Positions 31,149 to 38,796 of a DNA stretch of 64,000 bases are shown here, in pieces. Made by a program: the position numbers and the translations under genes. Source of the DNA: an uncultured Oscillospiraceae bacterium (lineage in GTDB: Bacteria > Bacillota > Clostridia > Oscillospirales > Oscillospiraceae); NCBI GenBank assembly GCA_944385125.1, contig CALWVZ010000002.1, positions 1 through 64,000 on the forward strand, read 5' to 3'. The stretch's first letter is position 1, and each line of letters starts with the position of its first letter. The notes beneath the pieces are model-generated. The model did no database searches. It was given only the letters and a program-made list of their open reading frames with translations, and was not told where the DNA came from.

Positions 31149-31562
31149 ATGTGGTTTGTCCTTGCCCTGCTCTCGGCAGTTTTTGCCGCCCTCACCTCCA
31201 TCCTGGCCAAAGTGGGCATTGAGGGAGTAAACAGCAACCTGGCTACGGCAGTTAGAACAATGGTGGTGGTGGGCATGGCCTGGCTCATGGTCTTTGTCAC
31301 CAACACCCAGGGCGGCATCACCGGCATCAGCCGTAAAAGCTGGCTGTTCCTGATACTCTCCGGCCTTGCTACCGGGGCCTCCTGGCTCTGCTATTACAAG
31401 GCCTTGCAGCTGGGCCAGGCCTCCAAGGTGGTGCCCATAGACAAGCTGAGCATCGTCTTCACCATCGTCCTGGCTTACTTCTTCCTCCACGAACAGGTGA
31501 ACGCCAAGTCCGTCTTCGGCTGTCTGCTCATCGTGGCGGGCACATTGCTGATGGTGCTGTAA
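31149..31562 (+). CDS. EamA-domain (DMT superfamily) half-size transporter
   Basis: A 137-residue membrane protein with about five TM segments, one EamA repeat rather than the usual two, so it probably works as a dimer. Motifs are the N-terminal ALLSAVFAALTSILAKVGIEGV and the C-terminal KLSIVFTIVLAYFFLHEQVN. AAAGGAGG lies upstream. It follows the transketolase genes by 32 nt and is likely in the same operon. Substrate unknown. Confidence 0.85.
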   Translation: MWFVLALLSAVFAALTSILAKVGIEGVNSNLATAVRTMVVVGMAWLMVFVTNTQGGITGISRKSWLFLILSGLATGASWLCYYKALQLGQASKVVPIDKLSIVFTIVLAYFFLHEQVNAKSVFGCLLIVAGTLLMVL

Positions 31563-31612
31563 GCCTTCCGTCCCGAAGGAAATTCAATAAGCAAAAATTT
31601 ACGAAATGCAGA

Positions 31613-31640
31613 AACGGCGGCCCCTCTCGGGGCCGCCGTT
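31613..31640. terminator. Shared hairpin between convergent genes
   Basis: Perfect 12-bp stem AACGGCGGCCCC/GGGGCCGCCGTT with a TCTC loop. T-runs are short on both sides. Confidence 0.6.
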
Positions 31641-31671
31641 GAATACTTATGAGCTGCTTATGCGCTTGGCT

Positions 31672-32295
31672 TCAGCGAACGAAGTTTGTCTTTACGGACT
31701 TTTCCAGCTCCGGCGCAGCTATGCCGGCGGCCTTTCCCGCCTCCAGGCTCTTTATGAGCCAGGCCATATTCTGGCCCAGGGTGCGCATGGTCTGCATGCC
31801 CTCCAGATCCTGCAGAGCCTGTTCGGGCTTGCTGCCGTGGACCTGGTTCCAGTACTGGGAGCCGGCCACATGCATATTGCTGATGGTGAAATACTTGTTC
31901 AGCCGGTCAAAGGCGGCGCTGGCCCCGCCCCGGCGGCAGGATACCACCGATGCGGCTATCTTGCCCGCCATGCGGCCTCCGCCGCTGAAGAAGAGCCTGT
32001 CCAAAAATGCGCAGAGCTGGCCGGAGGGTCCGGCGTAATACACCGGGGAACCAACAACCATGCCGCAATATTCCTCCAGCTTGTCCAGCACCTTGTTCAC
32101 CTGGTCGTCAAAGACGCAGCGGCCCGTATTTGCACAGCTGCCGCAGGCAATACAGTCGGCCATGGGCTTGGTGCCCAGATACAGGAATTCTGTCTCCACG
32201 CCGTTTTTCTCCAGAGTGTCCGCCACTTCCTTCAATGCGGTGTAGGTGCAGCCGAACTCGTGGGGGCTGCCGTTTATCAGTAATACCTTGCTCAT
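31672..32295 (-). CDS. Flavodoxin-like NAD(P)H-dependent FMN oxidoreductase
   Basis: A 207-residue flavoprotein of the iron-sulfur-flavoprotein/NADPH-FMN reductase group. Motifs: N-terminal phosphate loop LINGSPHEFGCTYTAL, a Cys cluster CIACGSCANTGRC near residues 47-59 that could hold an Fe-S cluster or disulfides, and GSPVYYAGPSGQLCAFLDRLF, the flavin-contact region. ATG 32295 is preferred over 32337 because AAAGGA lies upstream. It is 47 nt downstream of galK on the same strand. Substrate unknown. Confidence 0.85.
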   Translation of the reverse strand: MSKVLLINGSPHEFGCTYTALKEVADTLEKNGVETEFLYLGTKPMADCIACGSCANTGRCVFDDQVNKVLDKLEEYCGMVVGSPVYYAGPSGQLCAFLDRLFFSGGGRMAGKIAASVVSCRRGGASAAFDRLNKYFTISNMHVAGSQYWNQVHGSKPEQALQDLEGMQTMRTLGQNMAWLIKSLEAGKAAGIAAPELEKSVKTNFVR

Positions 32296-32342
32296 GTCTA
32301 TATGTCCTTTTCCAGCCGGGCATCCATCGGTAAACACATTTC

Positions 32343-33530
32343 TCAGTATTCCACTTTCATGAAGCCCTGGCTTCTTATCTTCATCACATGGCAGCTGCCG
32401 GGGCCGAACACGGCCTCCACCTTCTGCCTGAACTCCTCCAGCATATCGTCAGGCACGAAGGCCTGGACCGTGCCGCCGAAGCCGCCGCCGTGGACCCGGA
32501 AGGCCCCCCGCTTGCCCAATATGCTGTCGCACAGAGCCAGGGCCAAAGCTGCCGACTGCTCCTGAACGCTGCCGGTAACTATCACATTTTGCAGATACAT
32601 CCAGGAGGACTGCCCGGAGCGGCGCACCGTCTGGAGGAAAGACTCGAAATCCCCGGCTTCCAGGGCGCTGCACAGCTCCTCTACCCGCCGGTTCTCCTGG
32701 AAGATATGTATGGCTCTCAATACCGCCCTGTCTCCCGCTTCCTTTCTCAGAGCTGGGATAGCGGCAAAGAACTCCGCCTCGTCCACATCCCGCAATACCT
32801 CCTTGCCGAAGTGGGCGGATATCTTCTTCATCTCTGCGGGGATGGCCGCATACTCGTGGGTGAGACTGGCATGGTCCGCCCCCACGTCTATCATGCACAG
32901 GCTGTGCCCGGCGGAAGCAAAATCAAAGTTCACGGGACGCACCTCAGGCTTTGCCGGATCCTTGAAGTCGATGGCAATTATTCCGCCCCAGGCGGAGGCC
33001 ATCTGGTCCATGAGGCCGCAGGGCTTGCCGAAGAAACGGTTCTCCGCCGCCTGGCCCATTATGGCAAGGTCGGTGGCGTTCAGCTCTTCATTGCAGAAAA
33101 GGCCGTTGACCACGGCGCCTATCAGCACCTCAAAGGCCGCCGAGGAAGACAGGCCGCTGCCCTGCATCACCTGGGAGGTTATGAAGGCGTCAAAGCCCCG
33201 TATCTCATATCCTCTGTCCTTCGCCAGGCTGCACATGCCCCGCACCAGGGACGCAGTGCTGCCCTGCTCCGCCTCCATCGGTTCCAGGTTCCCCAGGTCC
33301 ACCGTGATCATGTCGTAGCCTTCGGATTTGACATGCACCACGCCGCTGCCGTTTTCGGCGGCCGCAGCCAGAATATCTGCATCCACAGAGCCGGCCAGCA
33401 CTTTTCCCCGCTGGTGGTCCGTGTGGTTGCCCCCTATCTCCGTGCGCCCGGGGGCGGAATATATCACCGGGCTCGTTTCACCGAACAGTTCATGAAAGCC
33501 CTTGAGAAGTTCTTCGATTCTCTTTTCCAT
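32343..33530 (-). CDS. galK: Galactokinase
   Basis: A 395-residue GHMP kinase phosphorylating galactose at C1 in the Leloir pathway. Motifs: the galactokinase signature GRTEIGGNHTDHQRG (about residues 27-41), the ATP loop VMQGSGLSSSAAFEVLIG and the third motif FRVHGGGFGGTVQAFVP. ATG 33530 is chosen because GGAGG lies 6 nt upstream. No galT, galE or transporter is adjacent in the window. The upstream region carries AT-rich dyads that may be regulatory. Confidence 0.92.
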   Translation of the reverse strand: MEKRIEELLKGFHELFGETSPVIYSAPGRTEIGGNHTDHQRGKVLAGSVDADILAAAAENGSGVVHVKSEGYDMITVDLGNLEPMEAEQGSTASLVRGMCSLAKDRGYEIRGFDAFITSQVMQGSGLSSSAAFEVLIGAVVNGLFCNEELNATDLAIMGQAAENRFFGKPCGLMDQMASAWGGIIAIDFKDPAKPEVRPVNFDFASAGHSLCMIDVGADHASLTHEYAAIPAEMKKISAHFGKEVLRDVDEAEFFAAIPALRKEAGDRAVLRAIHIFQENRRVEELCSALEAGDFESFLQTVRRSGQSSWMYLQNVIVTGSVQEQSAALALALCDSILGKRGAFRVHGGGFGGTVQAFVPDDMLEEFRQKVEAVFGPGSCHVMKIRSQGFMKVEY

Positions 33531-33637
33531 GTCTGCCTCCACATCTCCAGTTTTCTTGGCATTTATTTGCCCCCAGTCTATCCCAGGCCGCCCCTTATGT
33601 CAAGATTTTTCCCCTATTAGGTCCATTCTTGCCTACG

Positions 33638-33706
33638 TAAAATTACATAATATAATTTACATATTATTATTTACTTAATATAATTTACGTAATTATTTAT
33701 TTGATG
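33638..33706. repeat. AT-rich dyad repeat between galK and met leader
   Basis: TACGTAAA and TTTACGTA form outer inverted arms, and TAATATAATTTAC occurs twice in direct orientation between them. It lies in the divergent promoter region, so it is probably operator DNA for galK or the met operon. No clear galK promoter could be chosen within it. Confidence 0.5.
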
Positions 33707-33744
33707 AGTTATGTTCCGCAAAATGAGATCAAGAAATTTATGTG

Positions 33745-33773
33745 TTGACAAGATGGAGCAATGGGACTATAAT
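33745..33773 (+). promoter_or_regulatory. Promoter of met leader-metNIQ
   Basis: TTGACA (33745-33750), 17 bp, TATAAT (33768-33773), a consensus sigma-A promoter. Confidence 0.95.
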
Positions 33774-33805
33774 CCAAACAGTTTTCAAGAAAGGAGACGG
33801 GTCAT

Positions 33806-33916
33806 ATGCGCAGCTTCCGCACCAACAGCATGATGATGGGTATGATGTACATGTTCCGCATGTGCATGATGATGTGCGCACAAAAACATGACTCGCCTTG
33901 TTTCATATCCATCTGA
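33806..33916 (+). CDS. Methionine-rich leader peptide of metNIQ
   Basis: ATG 33806 to TGA 33914-33916 encodes 36 residues; AAAGGAG lies upstream. Residues 9-23 contain ten Met (codons 9-11, 13, 14, 16, 19, 21-23), i.e. MMMGMMYMFRMCMMMC. It lies 24 nt before a strong terminator and then metN, the layout of classical amino-acid attenuation in which low charged Met-tRNA stalls the ribosome and prevents termination. TGTGC in codons 19-20 and 23-24 can pair with GCACA (33938-33942) at the foot of the terminator. Regulation is inference; the ORF and terminator are seen directly. Confidence 0.85.
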   Translation: MRSFRTNSMMMGMMYMFRMCMMMCAQKHDSPCFISI

Positions 33917-33939
33917 AAAGTGCTTCAAACTGTACTTGC

Positions 33940-33982
33940 ACAGGCTTGGGAAACAAAGTGAGTTTCCCGAGCCTGTTTTTTT
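33940..33982 (+). terminator. Attenuator terminator before metN
   Basis: Stem ACAGGCTTGGGAAAC with GTTTCCCGAGCCTGT (one G-T type mismatch position), 7-nt loop, then seven T. It lies between the Met-rich leader ORF and metN. Confidence 0.92.
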
Positions 33983-34001
33983 ATTTGAAAGGACAGAGAA
34001 A

Positions 34002-34991
34002 ATGATAGAGCTGAAAAAACTCTCCAAGACCTTTGAAAGCGCATCCGGCTCCGTGGAGGCTCTGAAAGATGTGGACCTTACCATAAACGACGGCGAGATC
34101 TTCGGTATCATCGGCCTCTCCGGCGCAGGCAAGAGCACCCTGGTACGCTGTATCAATCTCCTGGAACGGCCCAGCTCCGGCCAAGTCATCATCGACGGGC
34201 AGGACATGACCGCTCTCAGCCGCCCGGAGCTTTTGAAGATGCGCCGCAGCATCTCCATGATATTCCAGGGCTTCAACCTGCTGGAGCAGCGCAGCGTACT
34301 GAAAAATGTCTGCTTCCCCCTGGAGATCTCCGGGGTCAAAAAGCAGGAGGCGGCGAAGAAGGCTCTGGAGCTCCTCAAGCTGGTGGGACTGGAGGAAAAG
34401 ACGGACAAATATCCCTCTCAGCTCTCCGGCGGCCAGAAGCAGAGAGTGGCCATTGCCCGGGCCCTGGCCACCGACCCCAAGTACCTGCTGTGCGACGAGG
34501 CCACCAGCGCCCTGGACCCCAACACCACCCGCTCCATTCTGGAGCTGCTGCGCACCATCAACAAGACCATGGGCGTGACCATCATCGTCATCACCCATGA
34601 GATGAAGGTCATCGACCAGATCTGCGACAGGGTGGCCGTCATTGACCACAGCTCCATTGCCGAGGAGGGCAGGGTCAGCGATGTATTCACCAATCCCCGC
34701 TCAGCCATCGCCAGAGAGCTCATACTCCCCACGGACAGGGCGGCTCTTGACACCGCAGGCGGGCGGCGCATAAGGCTCATCTTCAACGGTCTCTACTCCC
34801 AGGCGCCCATCATCTCCCAGATGGTCCTGGAGTGCCAGGCCCCGGTGAACATTCTCTTTGCCGACACCAAGGAATACGAAGGTTCCATATACGGGCATAT
34901 GATAGTGGAGCTGCCCAGCGACCAGCGCCAGGCAGACAAGATAATAGCCTGGCTGAGCAGCAGCGAAGTAGTCTGGAAGGAGGAGAACTGA
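34002..34991 (+). CDS. metN: Methionine ABC transporter ATPase MetN
   Basis: A 329-residue ATPase importing D/L-methionine with MetI and MetQ. Walker A is GLSGAGKSTLVRC, signature [14 protein letters not shown], Walker B YLLCDEATSALD. The C-terminal NIL domain (RRIRLIFNGLYSQAPIIS to the end), which binds methionine and inhibits transport, is present. ATG 34002 has AAGGA 9 nt upstream and lies just after the attenuator; longer in-frame starts would cross the terminator. First structural gene of metNIQ. Confidence 0.95.
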   Translation: MIELKKLSKTFESASGSVEALKDVDLTINDGEIFGIIGLSGAGKSTLVRCINLLERPSSGQVIIDGQDMTALSRPELLKMRRSISMIFQGFNLLEQRSVLKNVCFPLEISGVKKQEAAKKALELLKLVGLEEKTDKYPSQLSGGQKQRVAIARALATDPKYLLCDEATSALDPNTTRSILELLRTINKTMGVTIIVITHEMKVIDQICDRVAVIDHSSIAEEGRVSDVFTNPRSAIARELILPTDRAALDTAGGRRIRLIFNGLYSQAPIISQMVLECQAPVNILFADTKEYEGSIYGHMIVELPSDQRQADKIIAWLSSSEVVWKEEN

Positions 34992-34992
34992 G

Positions 34993-35670
34993 ATGTTTTC
35001 TGATATGTTTTATAAGGTCTGGGACAACGGCCTTATCCAGATGGGCGTGGTGGAGACCATATACATGACTCTTATCGCCACCTTCTTCTCCTACCTCTTC
35101 GGCCTGCCCATGGGCGTGGTGCTCAACGTCACCGACCAGAACGGCATCCGTCCCACCCCCTGGGTGAACCGGGCACTGGGCTTTGTGGTAAATTTCTTCC
35201 GCAGCATCCCCTTCATCATCCTCATGGTGGCTATGCTCCCGGTGGCCCGCTTCATCCTGGGCACCAGCCTGGGCAACGGAGCCGTGATAGTGATGCTGGT
35301 CATCGGCGCCTCCCCCTACGTGGCCAGAATGGTGGAATCCTCCCTGAAGGAAGTGGATGGAGGCATCATAGAGGCCGCCCAGTCCATGGGCTGCACCAAT
35401 TTCCAGATAGTATCCAAGGTACTGCTGCCGGAAGCCAAGCCCTCCCTGATAAACGGAGCGGTGATCTCCATGGTGACCATCCTGGGCTACTCCGCCATGG
35501 CGGCCACCATCGGCGGCACCGGCCTGGGCCAGGTGGCTATAATCTACGGGCATCAGCGCAGCAAGGCCGACATAACCTGGGTATGCGTGCTGCTCACCGT
35601 GGCCATAGTCCAGATAATCCAGATCGTTGGCACCCACATCGCCCGGCGCACCGACAAACGTATAAAGTGA
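34993..35670 (+). CDS. metI: Methionine ABC transporter permease MetI
   Basis: A 225-residue permease with five TM segments. Motifs are ETIYMTLIATFFSYLFGLPMG, FFRSIPFIILMVAMLPVAR and the ATPase-contact loop IEAAQSMGCTNFQIVSKVLLPEA. AAGGAGGAG overlaps the metN end and the ATG follows the metN stop by 1 nt. Confidence 0.95.
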   Translation: MFSDMFYKVWDNGLIQMGVVETIYMTLIATFFSYLFGLPMGVVLNVTDQNGIRPTPWVNRALGFVVNFFRSIPFIILMVAMLPVARFILGTSLGNGAVIVMLVIGASPYVARMVESSLKEVDGGIIEAAQSMGCTNFQIVSKVLLPEAKPSLINGAVISMVTILGYSAMAATIGGTGLGQVAIIYGHQRSKADITWVCVLLTVAIVQIIQIVGTHIARRTDKRIK

Positions 35671-35787
35671 TGTAGCCTCATGATATTCACCAGTCTTTGT
35701 AAGCTGCGAATGTAAAAGTGAAAAGCCGATTTATAACTTTCAACATTCACAACTTATAATTAAAATTAATAAAAAGGAGAAACCAAA

Positions 35788-36603
35788 ATGAAAAAGATTC
35801 TTGCTATCGTTCTTGCCATCGCCGCCGTCTTCAGCTTTGCCGCCTGCGGCAAGAGCTCCGAGGACAAGGTCATCAAGGTGGGCGCCAGCTCCACCCCCCA
35901 TGCCGAGATACTGGAGCAGGTGAAGGATGCTCTGGCCGAGGAGGGCTATGAGCTGGAGATCGTCATCTATGACGACTACGTCCTGCCCAACCAGGCCCTG
36001 GACGAGGGCAGCCTGGACGCCAACTACTTCCAGCATACCCCCTACCTGAACAGCTTCAATGAGTCCAACGGCACCGACCTGGTAGTGGCCGCCCTGGTAC
36101 ACTACGAGCCCTTCGGCCTCTACGGCAACGGCGTTGACGCCGTGGCAGACATCGCCCCCGGCGCAACCATCCTCATTCCCGCCGATGACAGCAACGAGAC
36201 CCGCGCTCTGCTGCTCCTGGCCCAGGAAGGCCTCATCACTCTCCCTGAGGATGCCAGCGCCGAGGCCGGCATCACCACTCTGGACATAGTGGACAACGGC
36301 GGCTTCGACATCCAGGCCGTCCAGGCTGACACCGTTCCCTCCCAGCTGGCCAACAGCGACGTGGGAACCGTGGCCGTTATCAACGGCAACTACGCCCTTC
36401 AGGCCGGTCTCCACGCCTCTGAGGCTCTGGCTATAGAGGACGCTTCCGGCGACGCAGCTCAGACCTACGCCAACATCGTGGCCTGCCGCAGCGGCGAGGA
36501 GAACAGCGAGAAGATCCAGGCTCTGGTGAACGCCCTGCTCACCGATAATGTCAAGACCTACATCGCCGACACCTACAACGGCGCCGTGGTCGCAATTTTC
36601 TAA
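35788..36603 (+). CDS. metQ: Methionine-binding lipoprotein MetQ
   Basis: A 271-residue NlpA-family lipoprotein. Signal peptide MKKILAIVLAIAAVFSFAAC (lipidated Cys at 20). The NlpA core begins IKVGASSTPHAEILEQV and has LDEGSLDANYFQHTPYLNSF, the usual ligand-pocket region. AAAAAGGAG precedes the ATG. A 117-nt AT-rich gap separates it from metI and may hold a secondary promoter (TATAAT near 35753), but the -35 is poor. Confidence 0.95.
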   Translation: MKKILAIVLAIAAVFSFAACGKSSEDKVIKVGASSTPHAEILEQVKDALAEEGYELEIVIYDDYVLPNQALDEGSLDANYFQHTPYLNSFNESNGTDLVVAALVHYEPFGLYGNGVDAVADIAPGATILIPADDSNETRALLLLAQEGLITLPEDASAEAGITTLDIVDNGGFDIQAVQADTVPSQLANSDVGTVAVINGNYALQAGLHASEALAIEDASGDAAQTYANIVACRSGEENSEKIQALVNALLTDNVKTYIADTYNGAVVAIF

Positions 36604-36618
36604 GATCCTATATTATTT

Positions 36619-36656
36619 AAGGAGTCCGGCTTCACATGCCGGACTCCTTTTATTTA
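36619..36656 (+). terminator. Terminator of metNIQ
   Basis: 12-bp stem AAGGAGTCCGGC/GCCGGACTCCTT, 7-nt loop, TTTTATTT tail. Confidence 0.92.
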
Positions 36657-36660
36657 TCTT

Positions 36661-37533
36661 TTATTTTTTCTCCGGCATGAGCCAGTCCGCCCACTCTCCG
36701 GCAAACATATTGTCCTTCAGGCACACCAGGCTGAAGGCGCCGCTCATGCTCTCCCCTTCCAGCTTGAAGCTGGACAGGCTCCCCTGCTCCAGCTCCTTTT
36801 CCACCACAGGCGCATAGAGGAAGGAGACGCCCAGGGAATCGTTCAGCAAGGTTTTTATCACCGAAAAATCGCTGACGGTCATACGGCGGCTAAAGCTGTC
36901 CAGCCCATAGCCCCTCCTCTTAAGCATCTGCTGGAAAATATCCCTGGTGCCGGAACCGGGCTCCCTGACTATTATCCGCTGCTCCAGGAGCTGCTCCACG
37001 GCGACCACTTTCCCCGCAAAGGGATGGTCTGAGGCGCATACCCCGAAAAAGTCCTCCCGGCGGCTGCTGAGCAGCTGGTATCTCTCCCGGTCGAAATAGC
37101 CCTCCACCAGGGCCAGGTCCAGCTGAAAACTATCCAGAGCGTGGAGAAGGTATCTTGTGTTTTCCACTATCAGGGAGAAATTCAACTCAGGCATCTCCCT
37201 TATGAGCCGCTTTACCCGGGGAGCTATCACATACTCCCCTATGGTCTTGGTGGCTCCCACCCGCAGGCTCAGTACTGAAGGCGAGCGCATAGCCTCCTCC
37301 GCTCTCCGGCTGTTATAGGCCAGGGAGCGGGCCAGGCCCAGCAGCCGCTGTCCCTCCGCAGTAAGGCTCAGGGTCTTCCCCTGGTAGGAAAACAGACGGC
37401 AGCCAAAGCGCTCCTCCAGATAATGTATGTGATGGGTGACCGCCGGCTGGGTCAGGCACAGGCGCTCCGCCGCCCGGGTATAGTTCATGGTCTCGCACAG
37501 CACCAGGAATGTGTTTATCTTTGTATCCAGCAT
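36661..37533 (-). CDS. LysR-family transcription regulator of the adjacent YeiH gene
   Basis: A 290-residue LysR regulator. The N-terminal winged HTH reads [20 protein letters not shown] then [20 protein letters not shown]. The effector domain follows ([38 protein letters not shown]), the latter typical of CysB/CysL/YeiE-like sensors of anionic sulfur compounds. It is divergent from the UPF0324 exporter and probably binds TTAT-N9-ATAA and TTATCGTTA repeats between them. The effector is inferred only from the gene pair. Confidence 0.92.
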   Translation of the reverse strand: MLDTKINTFLVLCETMNYTRAAERLCLTQPAVTHHIHYLEERFGCRLFSYQGKTLSLTAEGQRLLGLARSLAYNSRRAEEAMRSPSVLSLRVGATKTIGEYVIAPRVKRLIREMPELNFSLIVENTRYLLHALDSFQLDLALVEGYFDRERYQLLSSRREDFFGVCASDHPFAGKVVAVEQLLEQRIIVREPGSGTRDIFQQMLKRRGYGLDSFSRRMTVSDFSVIKTLLNDSLGVSFLYAPVVEKELEQGSLSSFKLEGESMSGAFSLVCLKDNMFAGEWADWLMPEKK

Positions 37534-37554
37534 AAGCTCACCAATAAAAATAAA

Positions 37555-37608
37555 TTATCGTTATATTATAAAGTGTAATTTTATTTTATCGTTAAGCTGT
37601 AATATAAT
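37555..37608 (+). promoter_or_regulatory. LysR-type operator and promoter of the YeiH gene
   Basis: TTAT-N9-ATAA (37555-37571) and a repeat of TTATCGTTA (37555-37563 and 37586-37594, 31 bp apart, about three helical turns), then TATAAT (37603-37608) without a good -35, as expected for an activator-dependent promoter. Confidence 0.6.
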
Positions 37609-37642
37609 CAAGGAGAAATTTGGGAAAAGAGGAATAAAGGAT

Positions 37643-38674
37643 ATGGAATTTATCAGGAAAAAAGGTCCCGGTCTGCTGCTGTGTCTGCTCATGGCCATCC
37701 CCTGCTGGCTTTTGGGCAAGGCTCTGCCGGTGGTGGGCGGGCCGGTATTCGCCATTTTGGCCGGCATGCTGCTGACTCTGGTGTGGAAAGACAAGAGCAA
37801 GGTCCAGGGCGGCATCGCTTTTACCTCCAAGAAGATACTTCAGTATGCCGTTATACTTCTGGGCTTCGGCCTGAACCTGTCGGAGATAGCCAAGGTGGGC
37901 ACCCAGTCCCTGCCAATAATCTGCTCCACCATAGCCACCTCCCTTATCGTGTCCTTTATTCTCTGCAAGCTTATGAAGATGCCCGCCAACATCTCCACCC
38001 TGGTAGGCGTGGGCTCCTCCATCTGCGGCGGCTCCGCCATTGCCGCCACCGCCCCGGTCATTGGGGCCAACGACGAGGAGATAGCCCAGTCCATCTCCGT
38101 TATCTTCCTCTTCAATGTGGTGGCGGCCCTTATCTTCCCCACCTTCGGCGGGGCTATAGGCCTGAGCAACGAGGGCTTCGGTCTCTTTGCCGGCACTGCC
38201 GTCAACGACACCTCCTCCGTCACCGCCGCCGCCTCCACCTGGGACAGCCTTCACGGTACCAACGGCGCCGTGCTGGAGTACGCCACCATCGTCAAACTCA
38301 CCCGCACCCTGGCCATCATCCCCATCACCCTGGTCCTGGCCTTCTGGCGCACCTGGCAGGCCAAGAAGGGCAGCAGCGCCAGCTGCGGCAGCTTCTCCCT
38401 GAAGAAGATCTTCCCCTTCTTCATCCTGTTCTTCGTGCTGGCTTCCGTTATAACCACCCTGTCCACCATGGCCGGCGTAGACGCCGCATTTTTCAGTCCC
38501 TTCAAGGAGCTGTCCAAGTTCTTCATCATCATGGCCATGGCTGCCATCGGTCTCAACACCGATATCGTCAAGCTGGTAAAGAGCGGCGGAAAGCCTATAT
38601 TCATGGGCTTTTGCTGCTGGGTGTGCATCGCCGCTGTGAGCCTTGCCATGCAGCACTTCCTGGGTCTGCTTTAA
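37643..38674 (+). CDS. YeiH/UPF0324 family putative sulfate or sulfonate exporter
   Basis: A 343-residue membrane protein with about ten TM segments of the PSE (putative sulfate exporter) family. Signature motifs: [53 protein letters not shown] and the C-terminal [20 protein letters not shown] 37643 with GAGG/AAAGG upstream is chosen; the long N-terminal extension to 37487 is the LysR gene's antisense. The substrate is not proven for this family. Confidence 0.92.
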   Translation: MEFIRKKGPGLLLCLLMAIPCWLLGKALPVVGGPVFAILAGMLLTLVWKDKSKVQGGIAFTSKKILQYAVILLGFGLNLSEIAKVGTQSLPIICSTIATSLIVSFILCKLMKMPANISTLVGVGSSICGGSAIAATAPVIGANDEEIAQSISVIFLFNVVAALIFPTFGGAIGLSNEGFGLFAGTAVNDTSSVTAAASTWDSLHGTNGAVLEYATIVKLTRTLAIIPITLVLAFWRTWQAKKGSSASCGSFSLKKIFPFFILFFVLASVITTLSTMAGVDAAFFSPFKELSKFFIIMAMAAIGLNTDIVKLVKSGGKPIFMGFCCWVCIAAVSLAMQHFLGLL

Positions 38675-38710
38675 TTATTACTTTTTCACATAAGTCCTCA
38701 ACACAGCGCT

Positions 38711-38745
38711 CAAGCCGGTGGGAAACCACCGGCTTGAAACCTTTT
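38711..38745 (+). terminator. Terminator of YeiH gene
   Basis: 11-bp stem CAAGCCGGTGG/CCACCGGCTTG with a GAAA loop, then CCTTTTT. Confidence 0.85.
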
Positions 38746-38796
38746 TCGTATATCCTTTTATTTTTGCCGGGCGAGCCCGCTTATCAGCTACGGCCT

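Noticed and set aside
33638..33706. Replication origin or plasmid iterons
   Set aside because: No DnaA boxes or initiator gene nearby; the AT-rich dyad sits in a divergent promoter region.
33745..34001. SAM riboswitch or Met T-box upstream of metN
   Set aside because: No S-box core or T-box sequence with specifier loop was seen; a Met-rich ORF plus terminator explains the leader.
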